Source: an uncultured Clostridium sp.
GTDB taxonomy: Bacteria; Bacillota; Clostridia; Lachnospirales; Lachnospiraceae
Reading direction: 5' to 3'
Assembly: GCA_900552885.1 (NCBI GenBank)
Contig: USBM01000066.1
Location: forward strand, 1 to 9,929
Length of the DNA stretch: 9,929 nt
Part shown: in pieces, positions 1 through 6,239 of the stretch
Numbering within the stretch: the stretch's first letter is position 1
Layout of the letters: the number at the start of each line of letters is the position of its first letter
Made by a program: the position numbers and the translations under genes
The notes under the pieces: model-generated
What the model saw: the letters and a program-made list of their open reading frames with translations, nothing else
Databases searched by the model: none
Told to the model about the DNA's origin: nothing

Positions 1-39
1 TGCGTGCGAGTCGTAATGCGAATGTGCCTGCTGCAACAT
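1..39 (-). CDS. possible 5' end of a gene running off the window (weak)
   Basis: On the minus strand an ATG at 39-37 opens a frame that stays open to the window edge (13 codons, beginning MLQQAHSHYDSHA). A purine-rich TAGGGTGG lies just upstream and could serve as a ribosome binding site. Thirteen codons are too few to judge coding potential or family, and no promoter is clear between it and the gene that ends at 116. It could be the next gene of a minus-strand operon or simply chance. Confidence 0.2.
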   Translation of the reverse strand, partial: MLQQAHSHYDSHA

Positions 40-115
40 GACACCACCCTAAAGCCGGGTTCACAACCTAAAACATGTGCGTCCGTCTTCACTTACGCTG
101 TGCAAGGGGGAAGGT

Positions 116-727
116 TTACTGGGCAGAAGATTCTTTCGCCCACTCATCAAGTCCCTTCATAACGGCTTCGTGTGTCTTCTGGGAAATCTCAGGAAGTTCA
201 TCGCCCCATAACTTGGCAGCCTGAGAGAATCCCTTTTCGATCGCTTTGCGCATCTCTTCTACTTTGCTTGCATCGCCACCGGTTAATGCTTTGGCGAAGT
301 CTAAAATACGTTCAGAAGTCTGTTTTACACCCCAGTAGCCATCTTCTGAGATATCTTCCTGAGCCTGCTTAGCAGTTGCTTCGTCTACTGTAATACTTCC
401 ATCTAATACACCTTGACGGAACTGGCTCCAGATACTTACCTGATCAGATGCTTTGCCCTGCTTGGTAATCAATTGCTCTACAATTCCCTGTAATTGGGAA
501 AGTCTTGCATCTGCATCGGCCTTTAACTTGGCGATAGTCTCGCTGTCTACCTTGGTGTTCTTCTTGGCAGAAGTTGATTGCTTTGTGTTCTTTGTCGGTT
601 CATATACGACACCTGTGTCGTCTGTTTTGGTTTCGTTAGTCTTTGCATCCGTGCCTGTACCGGAACCTTTGATCTTGGAAACTAATTCACTGGTATAAGT
701 GCTGCTTCCTACGGTGTTAATTGCCAT
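116..727 (-). CDS. conserved protein of unknown function, probable flagellar-regulon member
   Basis: A 203-residue soluble protein with no signal peptide or membrane segment. Residues 1-60 are low-complexity and rich in Ser, Thr, Lys and Gly, with a GVVYEP motif near 39-44. Residues 61-92 form a likely amphipathic or coiled-coil helix (DADARLSQLQ). The C-terminal half carries EDGYWGVKQTSERILDFA at 128-145, then ALTGGD and helices ending DEWAKE. I recall similar GVVYEP plus DGYWGVxQTSxRI proteins as a conserved, uncharacterised family in motile Clostridia; that is memory, not a search. The start at 727 is chosen because AAGGAGGG lies about 8 bases upstream. The frame also runs upstream to a TTG at 823, which would add 32 residues. 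A strong sigma-28 promoter upstream suggests co-regulation with late flagellar genes. No terminator is evident after the stop. No function is assigned. Confidence 0.85.
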   Translation of the reverse strand: MAINTVGSSTYTSELVSKIKGSGTGTDAKTNETKTDDTGVVYEPTKNTKQSTSAKKNTKVDSETIAKLKADADARLSQLQGIVEQLITKQGKASDQVSIWSQFRQGVLDGSITVDEATAKQAQEDISEDGYWGVKQTSERILDFAKALTGGDASKVEEMRKAIEKGFSQAAKLWGDELPEISQKTHEAVMKGLDEWAKESSAQ

Positions 728-842
728 AATGATACCCTCCTTGGTTAATAATCGGATAAGATTGAAATTCGATACATACAGGCAGATATAATCCTGCGTA
801 TGATTACCCGTACGATTCGACAATCACCCTCATCTATAATAT

Positions 843-869
843 ATATCGGAACCAATTTCTATTTATTTA
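843..869 (-). promoter_or_regulatory. sigma-28 (SigD/FliA) promoter for the minus-strand gene
   Basis: Read on the minus strand, TAAA (869-866) is followed by exactly 15 bases and then TCCGATAT (850-843). The Bacillus SigD consensus is TAAA-N15-GCCGATAT, so 11 of 12 positions match with ideal spacing. The predicted transcription start is near 836, giving a leader of about 110 nt before the ATG at 727. Confidence 0.8.
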
Positions 870-910
870 ATATAATTGAGATATTTTTACAAATAAATCC
901 GGAAATAATG

Positions 911-940
911 TTGTTTATCCGATAAAATATGGTATATAAT
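911..940 (+). promoter_or_regulatory. sigma-A promoter for ispE-gntR
   Basis: TTGTTT at 911-916 is followed by 18 bases and a perfect TATAAT at 935-940. The predicted transcription start is near 947, inside the inverted repeat at 945-967, and the leader before ispE is about 40 nt. Confidence 0.6.
914..926. repeat. 13-bp palindrome in the ispE promoter
   Basis: TTTATCCGATAAA is a perfect inverted repeat around a central C. It overlaps the -35 element and spacer of the predicted ispE promoter. A close inverted copy of its core (TTATCCGATTA on the minus strand) lies at 749-759, just upstream of the ribosome binding site of the divergent gene. It may be a protein-binding site; no known family is assigned. 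Confidence 0.4.
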
Positions 941-944
941 ATAT

Positions 945-967
945 AAATGGTATACAGTATACAATTT
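945..967. promoter_or_regulatory. probable GntR-family operator at the ispE-gntR transcription start
   Basis: A 23-bp inverted repeat centred on A956. The arms are AAATGGTATAC and GTATACAATTT, pairing at 10 of 11 positions (only 949/963 mismatch). The core is two GTATAC palindromes one base apart. GTATAC with flanking T-rich and A-rich ends is typical of operators bound by FCD-type GntR regulators, and such a regulator is encoded by the second gene of this operon. Its position over the predicted start of transcription favours repression, so negative autoregulation is the simplest inference. Confidence 0.55.
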
Positions 968-987
968 GAAGAAACGGAGGAGTGACC

Positions 988-1863
988 ATGGCAGATATGT
1001 TACAGTTAAAAGCATATGCAAAGATCAATTTGGGATTGGATGTTGTCCGTAAGAGAGAGGATGGCTATCACGAAGTCCGTATGATTATGCAGAGTGTCAA
1101 ATTATTTGATAAATTAACATTTCATTTATTGGAGGAAGATACTATCCGGTTAAAGACGAATCTGGGTTTCCTTCCGGTAGATGATAATAATCTTGTCTAT
1201 AAAGCAGTGAGATTAATAAAGGAACAGTACGGTGTCACACAGGGGTTAGAGATTGACCTGTATAAATGTATTCCGGTTGCTGCCGGAATGGCAGGAGGCA
1301 GTACGGATTGTGCAGCAGCTTTGGTAGGGGCATCTAAGCTGTTCGGTCTGCATCTTAGTAAAGAAGAATTAATGCAATTGGGAGTCCGGCTTGGTGCAGA
1401 CGTTCCATATTGTATTATGAGAGGAACTGCGTTATCCGAAGGGATCGGAGAGGTTCTGACTCCGTTACCGTCTATTCCGGACTGTAAGATATTGATTGCC
1501 AAACCACCGATTTCCGTATCTACCAAGTTTGTTTATGAACATTTAGATGCACAGGGGATTGATGACCATCCGGATATTGATGGGATGATCGGGGCAATCC
1601 GTCAGAAGGATTTACGGGGGATTACGGAGCGGTTAGCAAATGTTTTAGAGTCGGTAACGATACCGGCTTATCCGGTAATTGCTGAGATCAAGCAAGAGAT
1701 GATAAGGATGGGAGCACTCAATGCGTTGATGAGTGGCTCGGGGCCAACGGTATTTGGAATTTTTGAAGACGGGAAGCAGGCAGAAACAGCGAGACGTCTG
1801 ATCCAGGATAAAGGTCTAGCGGATCAGGTGTATGTAGTGGATGCATTTCATCAGGATATATAG
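988..1863 (+). CDS. ispE: 4-diphosphocytidyl-2-C-methyl-D-erythritol kinase
   Basis: IspE is a cytosolic GHMP-family kinase. It phosphorylates CDP-methylerythritol at the 2-hydroxyl using ATP, in the MEP pathway to isoprenoid precursors. The 291-residue product is of normal length. N-terminal KAYAKINLGLDV (8-19) contains the conserved substrate-site lysine. The glycine-rich ATP loop is PVAAGMAGGSTDCAAA (about 96-111), LGADVPY supplies the conserved aspartate (D138), and MSGSGPT (248-254) is the C-terminal GHMP motif. The start at 988 is chosen because GGAGG at 976-980 is 7 bases upstream; an in-frame GTG at 982 overlaps the ribosome binding site, and ATG 997 is too far from it. The gntR gene follows after 12 bases, and its ribosome binding site overlaps the ispE stop codon, so the two are co-transcribed and probably translationally coupled. 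Confidence 0.95.
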   Translation: MADMLQLKAYAKINLGLDVVRKREDGYHEVRMIMQSVKLFDKLTFHLLEEDTIRLKTNLGFLPVDDNNLVYKAVRLIKEQYGVTQGLEIDLYKCIPVAAGMAGGSTDCAAALVGASKLFGLHLSKEELMQLGVRLGADVPYCIMRGTALSEGIGEVLTPLPSIPDCKILIAKPPISVSTKFVYEHLDAQGIDDHPDIDGMIGAIRQKDLRGITERLANVLESVTIPAYPVIAEIKQEMIRMGALNALMSGSGPTVFGIFEDGKQAETARRLIQDKGLADQVYVVDAFHQDI

Positions 1864-1875
1864 GAGGGCGAGAAC

Positions 1876-2547
1876 ATGGAATTAAAGTATGATGCAAATA
1901 ACGAATATCTTCCCCTTCGGGATGTTGTATTTCAGGCATTGCGACAGGCAATTATTACAGGAGAATTATCGCCGGGAGAACGGTTGATGGAGATTAAGAT
2001 TGCCAATAAGTTAGGCGTAAGCCGGACACCGGTGAGGGAAGCAATCCGGATGTTGGAATTAGAGGGACTGGTTGTAATGATTCCAAGAAAAGGTGCGGAA
2101 GTAGCAAGGATTACGGAGAAAGATCTGCGAGATGCGTTGGAAGTACGGACTGCGATCGAAGAACTTTCCGTTGAGCTTGCCTGTGACAGAATCACAGAGG
2201 AAGGAAAAGAGAAACTCAAAAAGGCATGCATGGATTTCAAAGAGGCAATTGACACGAAACACGTACAGAATATTGTGGATGGGGATGTGAAGTTTCATGA
2301 TGTGATTTTTGAGGCATCCGGAAATCAGCGTCTGATCGGAATTGCACATAATCTGCGGGAACAGGTATATCGGTACCGGGTAGAATATGTGAAGGACTTT
2401 TCTTATCATGATGTTTTGGTAAAGGAACACTATGATATTACCAATGCAATCCTGATGAATGATGTGAAGACAGCAAAAGAGATCATGCGGCATCATTTAT
2501 ATAATCAGGAGCTGATCGTGATCAAGAATATGCAGGATAGCCTGTAG
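1876..2547 (+). CDS. GntR-family transcriptional regulator, FadR/FCD subfamily
   Basis: A 223-residue DNA-binding regulator. Residues 11-75 form the winged helix-turn-helix: PLRDVVFQALRQAI, then LSPGERL, IANKLGVSRTPVREAIRMLELEGL and the wing IPRKGAEVA. Residues about 83-208 are an all-helical FCD ligand domain. They carry the usual metal or ligand set: D137 and H141 (DVKFHD), H185 (KEHYDI) and H206/H207 (MRHHL). FCD regulators generally sense small carboxylates and may need a bound metal; the effector cannot be read from sequence. TAGGAGGG begins at the ispE stop codon and ends 7 bases before this ATG. Because it is second in the ispE operon and a GTATAC-type inverted repeat sits at the operon's promoter, autoregulation is likely. 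A direct tie to isoprenoid metabolism is not shown. Confidence 0.92.
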   Translation: MELKYDANNEYLPLRDVVFQALRQAIITGELSPGERLMEIKIANKLGVSRTPVREAIRMLELEGLVVMIPRKGAEVARITEKDLRDALEVRTAIEELSVELACDRITEEGKEKLKKACMDFKEAIDTKHVQNIVDGDVKFHDVIFEASGNQRLIGIAHNLREQVYRYRVEYVKDFSYHDVLVKEHYDITNAILMNDVKTAKEIMRHHLYNQELIVIKNMQDSL

Positions 2548-2573
2548 AGAAGGTACGGGGGATCTTTTGAAAC

Positions 2574-2669
2574 TTCAAGGCTAAATTTCTAAAGCCCGGC
2601 TACGAAGCAGTTGTGAGATGAAGCAAAAGGTAATGCAAATTTTAAATGAATAAGGCATTGAAACCTCAC
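2574..2669 (+). other. gntR-gerA gap: possible leader helices competing with the 2661-2776 hairpin
   Basis: The 229 bases between gntR and the germination gene hold no gene. In this part GGCT (2579-2582) can pair with AGCC (2593-2596). GTGAG (2613-2617) can pair with CTCAC (2665-2669), enclosing TAATGC (2631-2636) paired with GCATTG (2655-2660, one wobble). CTCAC is also part of the 5' arm of the large downstream hairpin, so the two folds exclude each other. This resembles a leader switch, but I do not recognise a known riboswitch and the helices are short. Confidence 0.3.
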
Positions 2670-2677
2670 GCATACTA
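2647..2677 (+). promoter_or_regulatory. sigma-G (forespore) promoter for the germinant receptor operon
   Basis: TGAATA at 2647-2652, an 18-base spacer, then CATACTA at 2671-2677. This matches the Bacillus sigma-G consensus (TGAATA, 17-18 bases, CATACTA) at every position. GerA-family receptor operons are classic sigma-G targets, so sequence and context agree. The transcription start would be near 2684, leaving a leader of about 93 nt before the ATG at 2777. Confidence 0.82.
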
Positions 2678-2776
2678 CACATGTAAGCGGTATTGTAAAG
2701 ATGCAAAACTTTAGAATAAGTGACGCATCAAATTGTGATATCTGATTGGATGTGATGATATGCGTGAGGTTTTTTT
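2661..2776 (+). terminator. long-range hairpin with U tract: read-through terminator and/or RBS sequestration
   Basis: AAACCTCACGCATA (2661-2674) and TATGCGTGAGGTTT (2759-2772) form a perfect 14-bp stem. After a small internal loop the helix resumes with CACAT (2678-2682) and ATGTG (2750-2754). The enclosed loop has its own GATGC/GCATC pair (2700-2704, 2725-2729). The 3' arm runs into seven T residues (2770-2776) directly before the ATG at 2777, and it contains GTGAGG (2764-2769), the only plausible ribosome binding site of the next gene. Only transcripts that begin upstream of 2661 contain both arms. The large loop makes efficient intrinsic termination uncertain. Confidence 0.55.
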
Positions 2777-4288
2777 ATGAAGATAGAATATAACGAACAC
2801 AATGAGATTGAAATGCCGATATCGGTTGATCTTGACCGGAATATTGAGGTGCTGGAGGCGTTGTTTGCGGATTGGGGAGATATTGTGAAGAAACGCTTTC
2901 GGTTAGAACGGGAATCTCAAATGGTGGATATGTACATTTTGTATATTGATGGATTGGCAGATAATGCGATGGTAGAGCGTACGATCACCCGTCCGTTTTT
3001 ATATGAGTGGAGACGGTCAGGGGCGGTTGCGTTTGAACAATTATTTCATGATCAGGCAGAGGCGGTGGATCTTGTTGAGGAGACGCAGATGATGGAGATG
3101 GTATCGGCAGTACTCAAGGGGGATACCGCTATTTTTGTTGACGGTTCCGAGCGGGCGATGGTGCTATCAACAAAAAAATTTCCGACCAGATCGGTTTCCG
3201 AGCCGGATAAGGAGGCAGGGTTAAAGGGGCCGAAAGACAGTTTTAACGAGAATTTCCGGATAGATACAGCACTGCTTCGAAGAAGGATCAAGGATCCCAA
3301 AATGAAGTTGAAACAGGGAACAATCGGACAGCGTTCCCGCACCATATATGGACTTATGTATATGGAAGACCTGGTATATCCGTCTTTGTTAGAGAAGATT
3401 CAGAAGAAGTTGGAAAGTTTTGAGATAGATGGAATCTATGATAGTGGTATGCTGGTGCATCTGTTAGAGGAAAAATGGTATTCGCCATTTCCGCAGGTGC
3501 AGACGACACAACGTCCGGATAAAGCAGCATCCGCAATTTTGGAAGGAAGGGTGGTGCTGGTGGTAGATAATTCGCCGGAAGTGATCATTTTGCCGACGAC
3601 ATGGAATACTTTCTTCCAGGCAGCAGATGATTATTACAACCGGTTTGCGGTCGGTACATTTGCAAGATGTTTGCGGTATCTGGCTGCTTATATTACGGTA
3701 TTACTTCCGGGGTTATATGTTGCGATCACCTGTTATTATCCGCAGGTGTTGCCGGCAAATTTTCTGTTGGCAATTGCAGGGGCACGAAGTGATGTAACAT
3801 TTCCGATCGTAGTGGAAGTATTATTGATGGAATTATTATTTGAACTGTTGAGGGAAGCAGGAATCCGGCTGCCGGGACAGATGGGCAATACGATCGGGGT
3901 GGTAGGGGGATTGATCGTAGGGCAGGCCGCAGTAGATGCAGCGTTAGTCAGCACTATTGTAGTGATCGTGGTGGCATTGACGGCGATTGCGTCTTTTGCC
4001 ATTCCAAATGAAGAGTTTTCCTCTACATTCCGGCTTTTGAAATTTGCCATGATCCTGCTTGGCTCGTTATGGGGACTCTATGGCATTATGTTGGGAGTTC
4101 TGGTGATCCGGATCCATCTGGCTTCTCTTGAAAGCTTTGGCATTCCGTATATGATGCCGCTTGTCGCAGGTAGTATCGATGATGAACGGGAATTTCAGGA
4201 TTTTGTGCTGCGTAAGCCCATTTTTACCATGCAATACCGGCCATTATATGCAAGAAGGCATAATAGGCTCCGCTTTCGGCAAAAATGA
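2777..4288 (+). CDS. spore germinant receptor subunit A (GerA/GerKA family)
   Basis: A 503-residue membrane protein of the GerA family, the A subunit of nutrient germinant receptors in the inner membrane of spores. The N-terminal half is soluble and includes the family motif PTRSVSEPDKEAGLKGPKDSF (about 136-156), followed by FRIDTALLRRRI (160-171). Roughly residues 292-450 hold several membrane segments, with the family signatures ELLREAGIRLPGQ (356-368), IGVVGGLIVGQAAV (373-386) and VALTAIASFAIP (399-410). The last 50 residues are a cytoplasmic tail. Length is typical for the family. The start at 2777 uses GTGAGG seven bases upstream, which lies inside a hairpin arm. The partner GerB-GerC fusion gene begins 26 bases after the stop. 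Expression is expected in the forespore from the sigma-G promoter. The germinant it senses cannot be predicted. SpoVAF is a paralogue, but no spoVA genes are nearby and a GerB-type gene follows. Confidence 0.92.
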   Translation: MKIEYNEHNEIEMPISVDLDRNIEVLEALFADWGDIVKKRFRLERESQMVDMYILYIDGLADNAMVERTITRPFLYEWRRSGAVAFEQLFHDQAEAVDLVEETQMMEMVSAVLKGDTAIFVDGSERAMVLSTKKFPTRSVSEPDKEAGLKGPKDSFNENFRIDTALLRRRIKDPKMKLKQGTIGQRSRTIYGLMYMEDLVYPSLLEKIQKKLESFEIDGIYDSGMLVHLLEEKWYSPFPQVQTTQRPDKAASAILEGRVVLVVDNSPEVIILPTTWNTFFQAADDYYNRFAVGTFARCLRYLAAYITVLLPGLYVAITCYYPQVLPANFLLAIAGARSDVTFPIVVEVLLMELLFELLREAGIRLPGQMGNTIGVVGGLIVGQAAVDAALVSTIVVIVVALTAIASFAIPNEEFSSTFRLLKFAMILLGSLWGLYGIMLGVLVIRIHLASLESFGIPYMMPLVAGSIDDEREFQDFVLRKPIFTMQYRPLYARRHNRLRFRQK

Positions 4289-4314
4289 TAGAAAACGTGA
4301 GAAGGGAGAATGTT

Positions 4315-6177
4315 ATGTTCAGTGAAAATGGTTGGATATCCGAAAAACAAGTACGACGTACATTGGTGCTTCCGGTGTTTGTAAGCGGTATCTTTGTGCT
4401 GCCATATATGGCGGCAAGATTATTCGGTAATAGTATGGTATGGGGATTGGGGATATTTTTAATCCTGGCGATCGTATATAGCAGTGTGCTTTATGGAGTG
4501 GGAAGATATACTGTGCCACCCGGAAGGGAAGATTCTGTAGAGAATACTAAACAGGGAAATAAGTGTATTGCAGGAATGCATGTGCTGCGTTTCAGTATCC
4601 GGCTGACGTTTTATATTCTGCTGGCAGTTACCATATTAGGGGAGGCACAGGTTCCGTTTATGAAAGAAGGCGGTGCGGGGAGTATATCGAATATGTTGGT
4701 TGTTCTTCCTCTTTTATTGGTAGCGTTTTATGGGGCTTTCCACAGCATGGAGAAAGTTGTACGGATTCATGAGATGGTGTTCTGGGCGACATTTGTTCCG
4801 TTTATTGTAATGCTTGCATTTGGCTTCCGGGAGATAAGCTGGAATGTATGGATACCTAAAGGAGATATGTTCACCTGCAAAATGATACTGTATGCATATT
4901 TACTGTTGACCTGCGTATTGCCGGCAGAAAATTATCTGCAGTTAAAAAAGGCGTATAACAAGAGACATACTGCGGTGCTGTTTTATGGAGGGATGGTTGT
5001 GACGTTGCTGCTTGTTACATTTCTTGCGATGGTGATTGCCGGTATTTATGGAATTCGCGGGACGGCAGAAGAAGAGATGGTGACGATCTCTATTATGCGC
5101 TATATCCGAATGCCGTTTGGCATATTGGAACGGTTTGATCTGTTGATGATCTGGTTCTTTATGACCGGATGTTTTGTGCTGATCTGTAATACGCTGTTCT
5201 TTGTGGGACAATCGTATCGGACGGCGTTTGGTGAAAAGGGTATCTGTCCGGTTATGTTAGCGGCATTGGCGTTTGCACTGCTGGCGTCATACGGATTTCC
5301 CAAATATGATATCAGTATTGTCTGGTTTATGTGGTATGGGGCCTGCATTGATCTACCGCTTTCCATTGTCCTTCCGATTCTGGATCATCTGCTGATACAA
5401 AGAAAGAGGGATTGCACCCGGAAGGGAACAAAGAAAAAACGGATGCCGGACCGTAAGGCATGCAAGAAGAATAACAGCCGGAAACACAGGATCGGAGAGT
5501 GCAGGCAGCGCAGGAAAAAGGAACGGAAGGGTCTTACTGTCATAGAGAAGATCTGTATGTGGATCTTTACCGGTTGTTTGAGCTGTATTATCCTTACGGG
5601 GTGTGGGAAGGAAATGAGAAATGTAGAACAACGGGATTATGCAACAATGATCATGATCAGTAAAGGGGAAAATCTGCCATATCATATATACCTTGGAGTT
5701 GCTAAGGAGCATCGTGTCGGAGAGCAGAGCCAGGTGGAGAATGTCTATGATTTTGAGGTGGAGAATCTAACTACACTACAGGATATATATGAACAGTGCA
5801 GAGGAAAGGATCTGTCAATTGCTCATGTAAAAGCCGTATTATGGGATGCACAGGCATTTGAAACCATAGGAGATATGACGGCATTTTTATATGAAATGGA
5901 TGATAATGAAGAGATTGCAAAGACGTGCCCGGTCTTGTTATTGGAAGAGATGGAAGATTGGCTGGCGTATGTGGAAAATGCAAAGAAGCCGGTGGGGATG
6001 TATGTGAGTGATCTGGTGCAGGCATTTGATTCGGGGAACAAACGGGTGCCATGGATAAAGGATTATCTCAAATATATAAGAGAGGGTGATGCATTGTACC
6101 CCTGCCGGTTGATAAAGGCTGCGCAGGGGTACCGGATTCAATTAGCAAAGACAAGGTACCAAAGACCCAAATGTTGA
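4315..6177 (+). CDS. GerB-type germination permease fused to a shortened GerC-type lipoprotein domain
   Basis: A 620-residue predicted protein. Residues 1-360 resemble GerB subunits (APC-superfamily fold, about ten membrane helices), beginning WISEKQVRRTLVLPVFVSGIF-like and closing with a helix ending LPILDHLLIQRKR. Residues about 361-405 are a linker in which about half the residues are Lys or Arg. MWIFTGCLSCIILTGC (415-430) is then a hydrophobic segment ending in a lipobox, LTGC, with C430 as candidate lipidation site. Residues 431-620 resemble the N-terminal part of GerC lipoproteins (LTTLQDIYEQCRGKDLSIAHVKAVLW). GerC proteins are normally separate and about 350-400 residues; here about 190 follow the cysteine, so the C-terminal GerC domain is missing. 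The start at 4315 is chosen because AAGGGAG (4302-4308) lies 6 bases upstream; ATG 4285, overlapping the gerA stop, has no ribosome binding site. With the A subunit this gives all three receptor components in two genes. Confidence 0.8.
   Translation: MFSENGWISEKQVRRTLVLPVFVSGIFVLPYMAARLFGNSMVWGLGIFLILAIVYSSVLYGVGRYTVPPGREDSVENTKQGNKCIAGMHVLRFSIRLTFYILLAVTILGEAQVPFMKEGGAGSISNMLVVLPLLLVAFYGAFHSMEKVVRIHEMVFWATFVPFIVMLAFGFREISWNVWIPKGDMFTCKMILYAYLLLTCVLPAENYLQLKKAYNKRHTAVLFYGGMVVTLLLVTFLAMVIAGIYGIRGTAEEEMVTISIMRYIRMPFGILERFDLLMIWFFMTGCFVLICNTLFFVGQSYRTAFGEKGICPVMLAALAFALLASYGFPKYDISIVWFMWYGACIDLPLSIVLPILDHLLIQRKRDCTRKGTKKKRMPDRKACKKNNSRKHRIGECRQRRKKERKGLTVIEKICMWIFTGCLSCIILTGCGKEMRNVEQRDYATMIMISKGENLPYHIYLGVAKEHRVGEQSQVENVYDFEVENLTTLQDIYEQCRGKDLSIAHVKAVLWDAQAFETIGDMTAFLYEMDDNEEIAKTCPVLLLEEMEDWLAYVENAKKPVGMYVSDLVQAFDSGNKRVPWIKDYLKYIREGDALYPCRLIKAAQGYRIQLAKTRYQRPKC
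6096..6132 (+). repeat. 10-bp perfect inverted repeat inside the 3' end of the fusion gene
   Basis: GTACCCCTGC (6096-6105) and GCAGGGGTAC (6123-6132) form a GC-rich 10-bp stem with a 17-nt loop, inside the coding sequence and about 45 bases before its stop codon. No T tract follows, so it is not a standard intrinsic terminator. It could slow ribosomes, stabilise the mRNA 3' end or aid termination just before spoIIR. Confidence 0.45.
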
Positions 6178-6204
6178 ATAAATTAGATAAGACAGGAAAT
6201 ACTC
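6176..6204 (+). promoter_or_regulatory. possible sigma-F promoter for spoIIR
   Basis: GGAAATACTC at 6195-6204 matches 9 of 10 positions of the sigma-F -10 consensus GGNRANAHTR. A -35-like GAATA (6176-6180) lies 14 bases upstream, slightly close compared with the usual 15-16. spoIIR is a known sigma-F target in Bacillus, which supports the call. Transcription would start near 6211, about 29 bases before the ATG. Confidence 0.45.
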
Positions 6205-6239
6205 TTTGATAAATAACAAATATAAGGAAGGATTTATCT

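Noticed and set aside
728..823. A 32-residue N-terminal extension of the minus-strand gene from a TTG at 823.
   Set aside because: The ATG at 727 has a strong AAGGAGGG at good spacing, and the extension has no recognisable pattern. It is not fully excluded, because a GGGTGA precedes the TTG and it lies within the predicted transcript.
2574..2620. Resemblance to a cyclic-di-GMP or other riboswitch (AAAGCCCGGCTACGAAGC-like segment before the germination gene).
   Set aside because: The conserved core of the cyclic-di-GMP-I aptamer is not present in the right order, no other class fits, and the segment lies upstream of the sigma-G start, so it would not be in that mRNA.
2661..2772. A miniature inverted-repeat element of 112 bp with 14-bp terminal repeats.
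   Set aside because: No target-site duplication is visible at the ends, and the arms coincide with a sigma-G promoter and a ribosome binding site, which a regulatory hairpin explains better.
4285..4314. Start of the fusion gene at ATG 4285 overlapping the gerA stop.
   Set aside because: No ribosome binding site precedes it, whereas ATG 4315 has AAGGGAG at ideal spacing.
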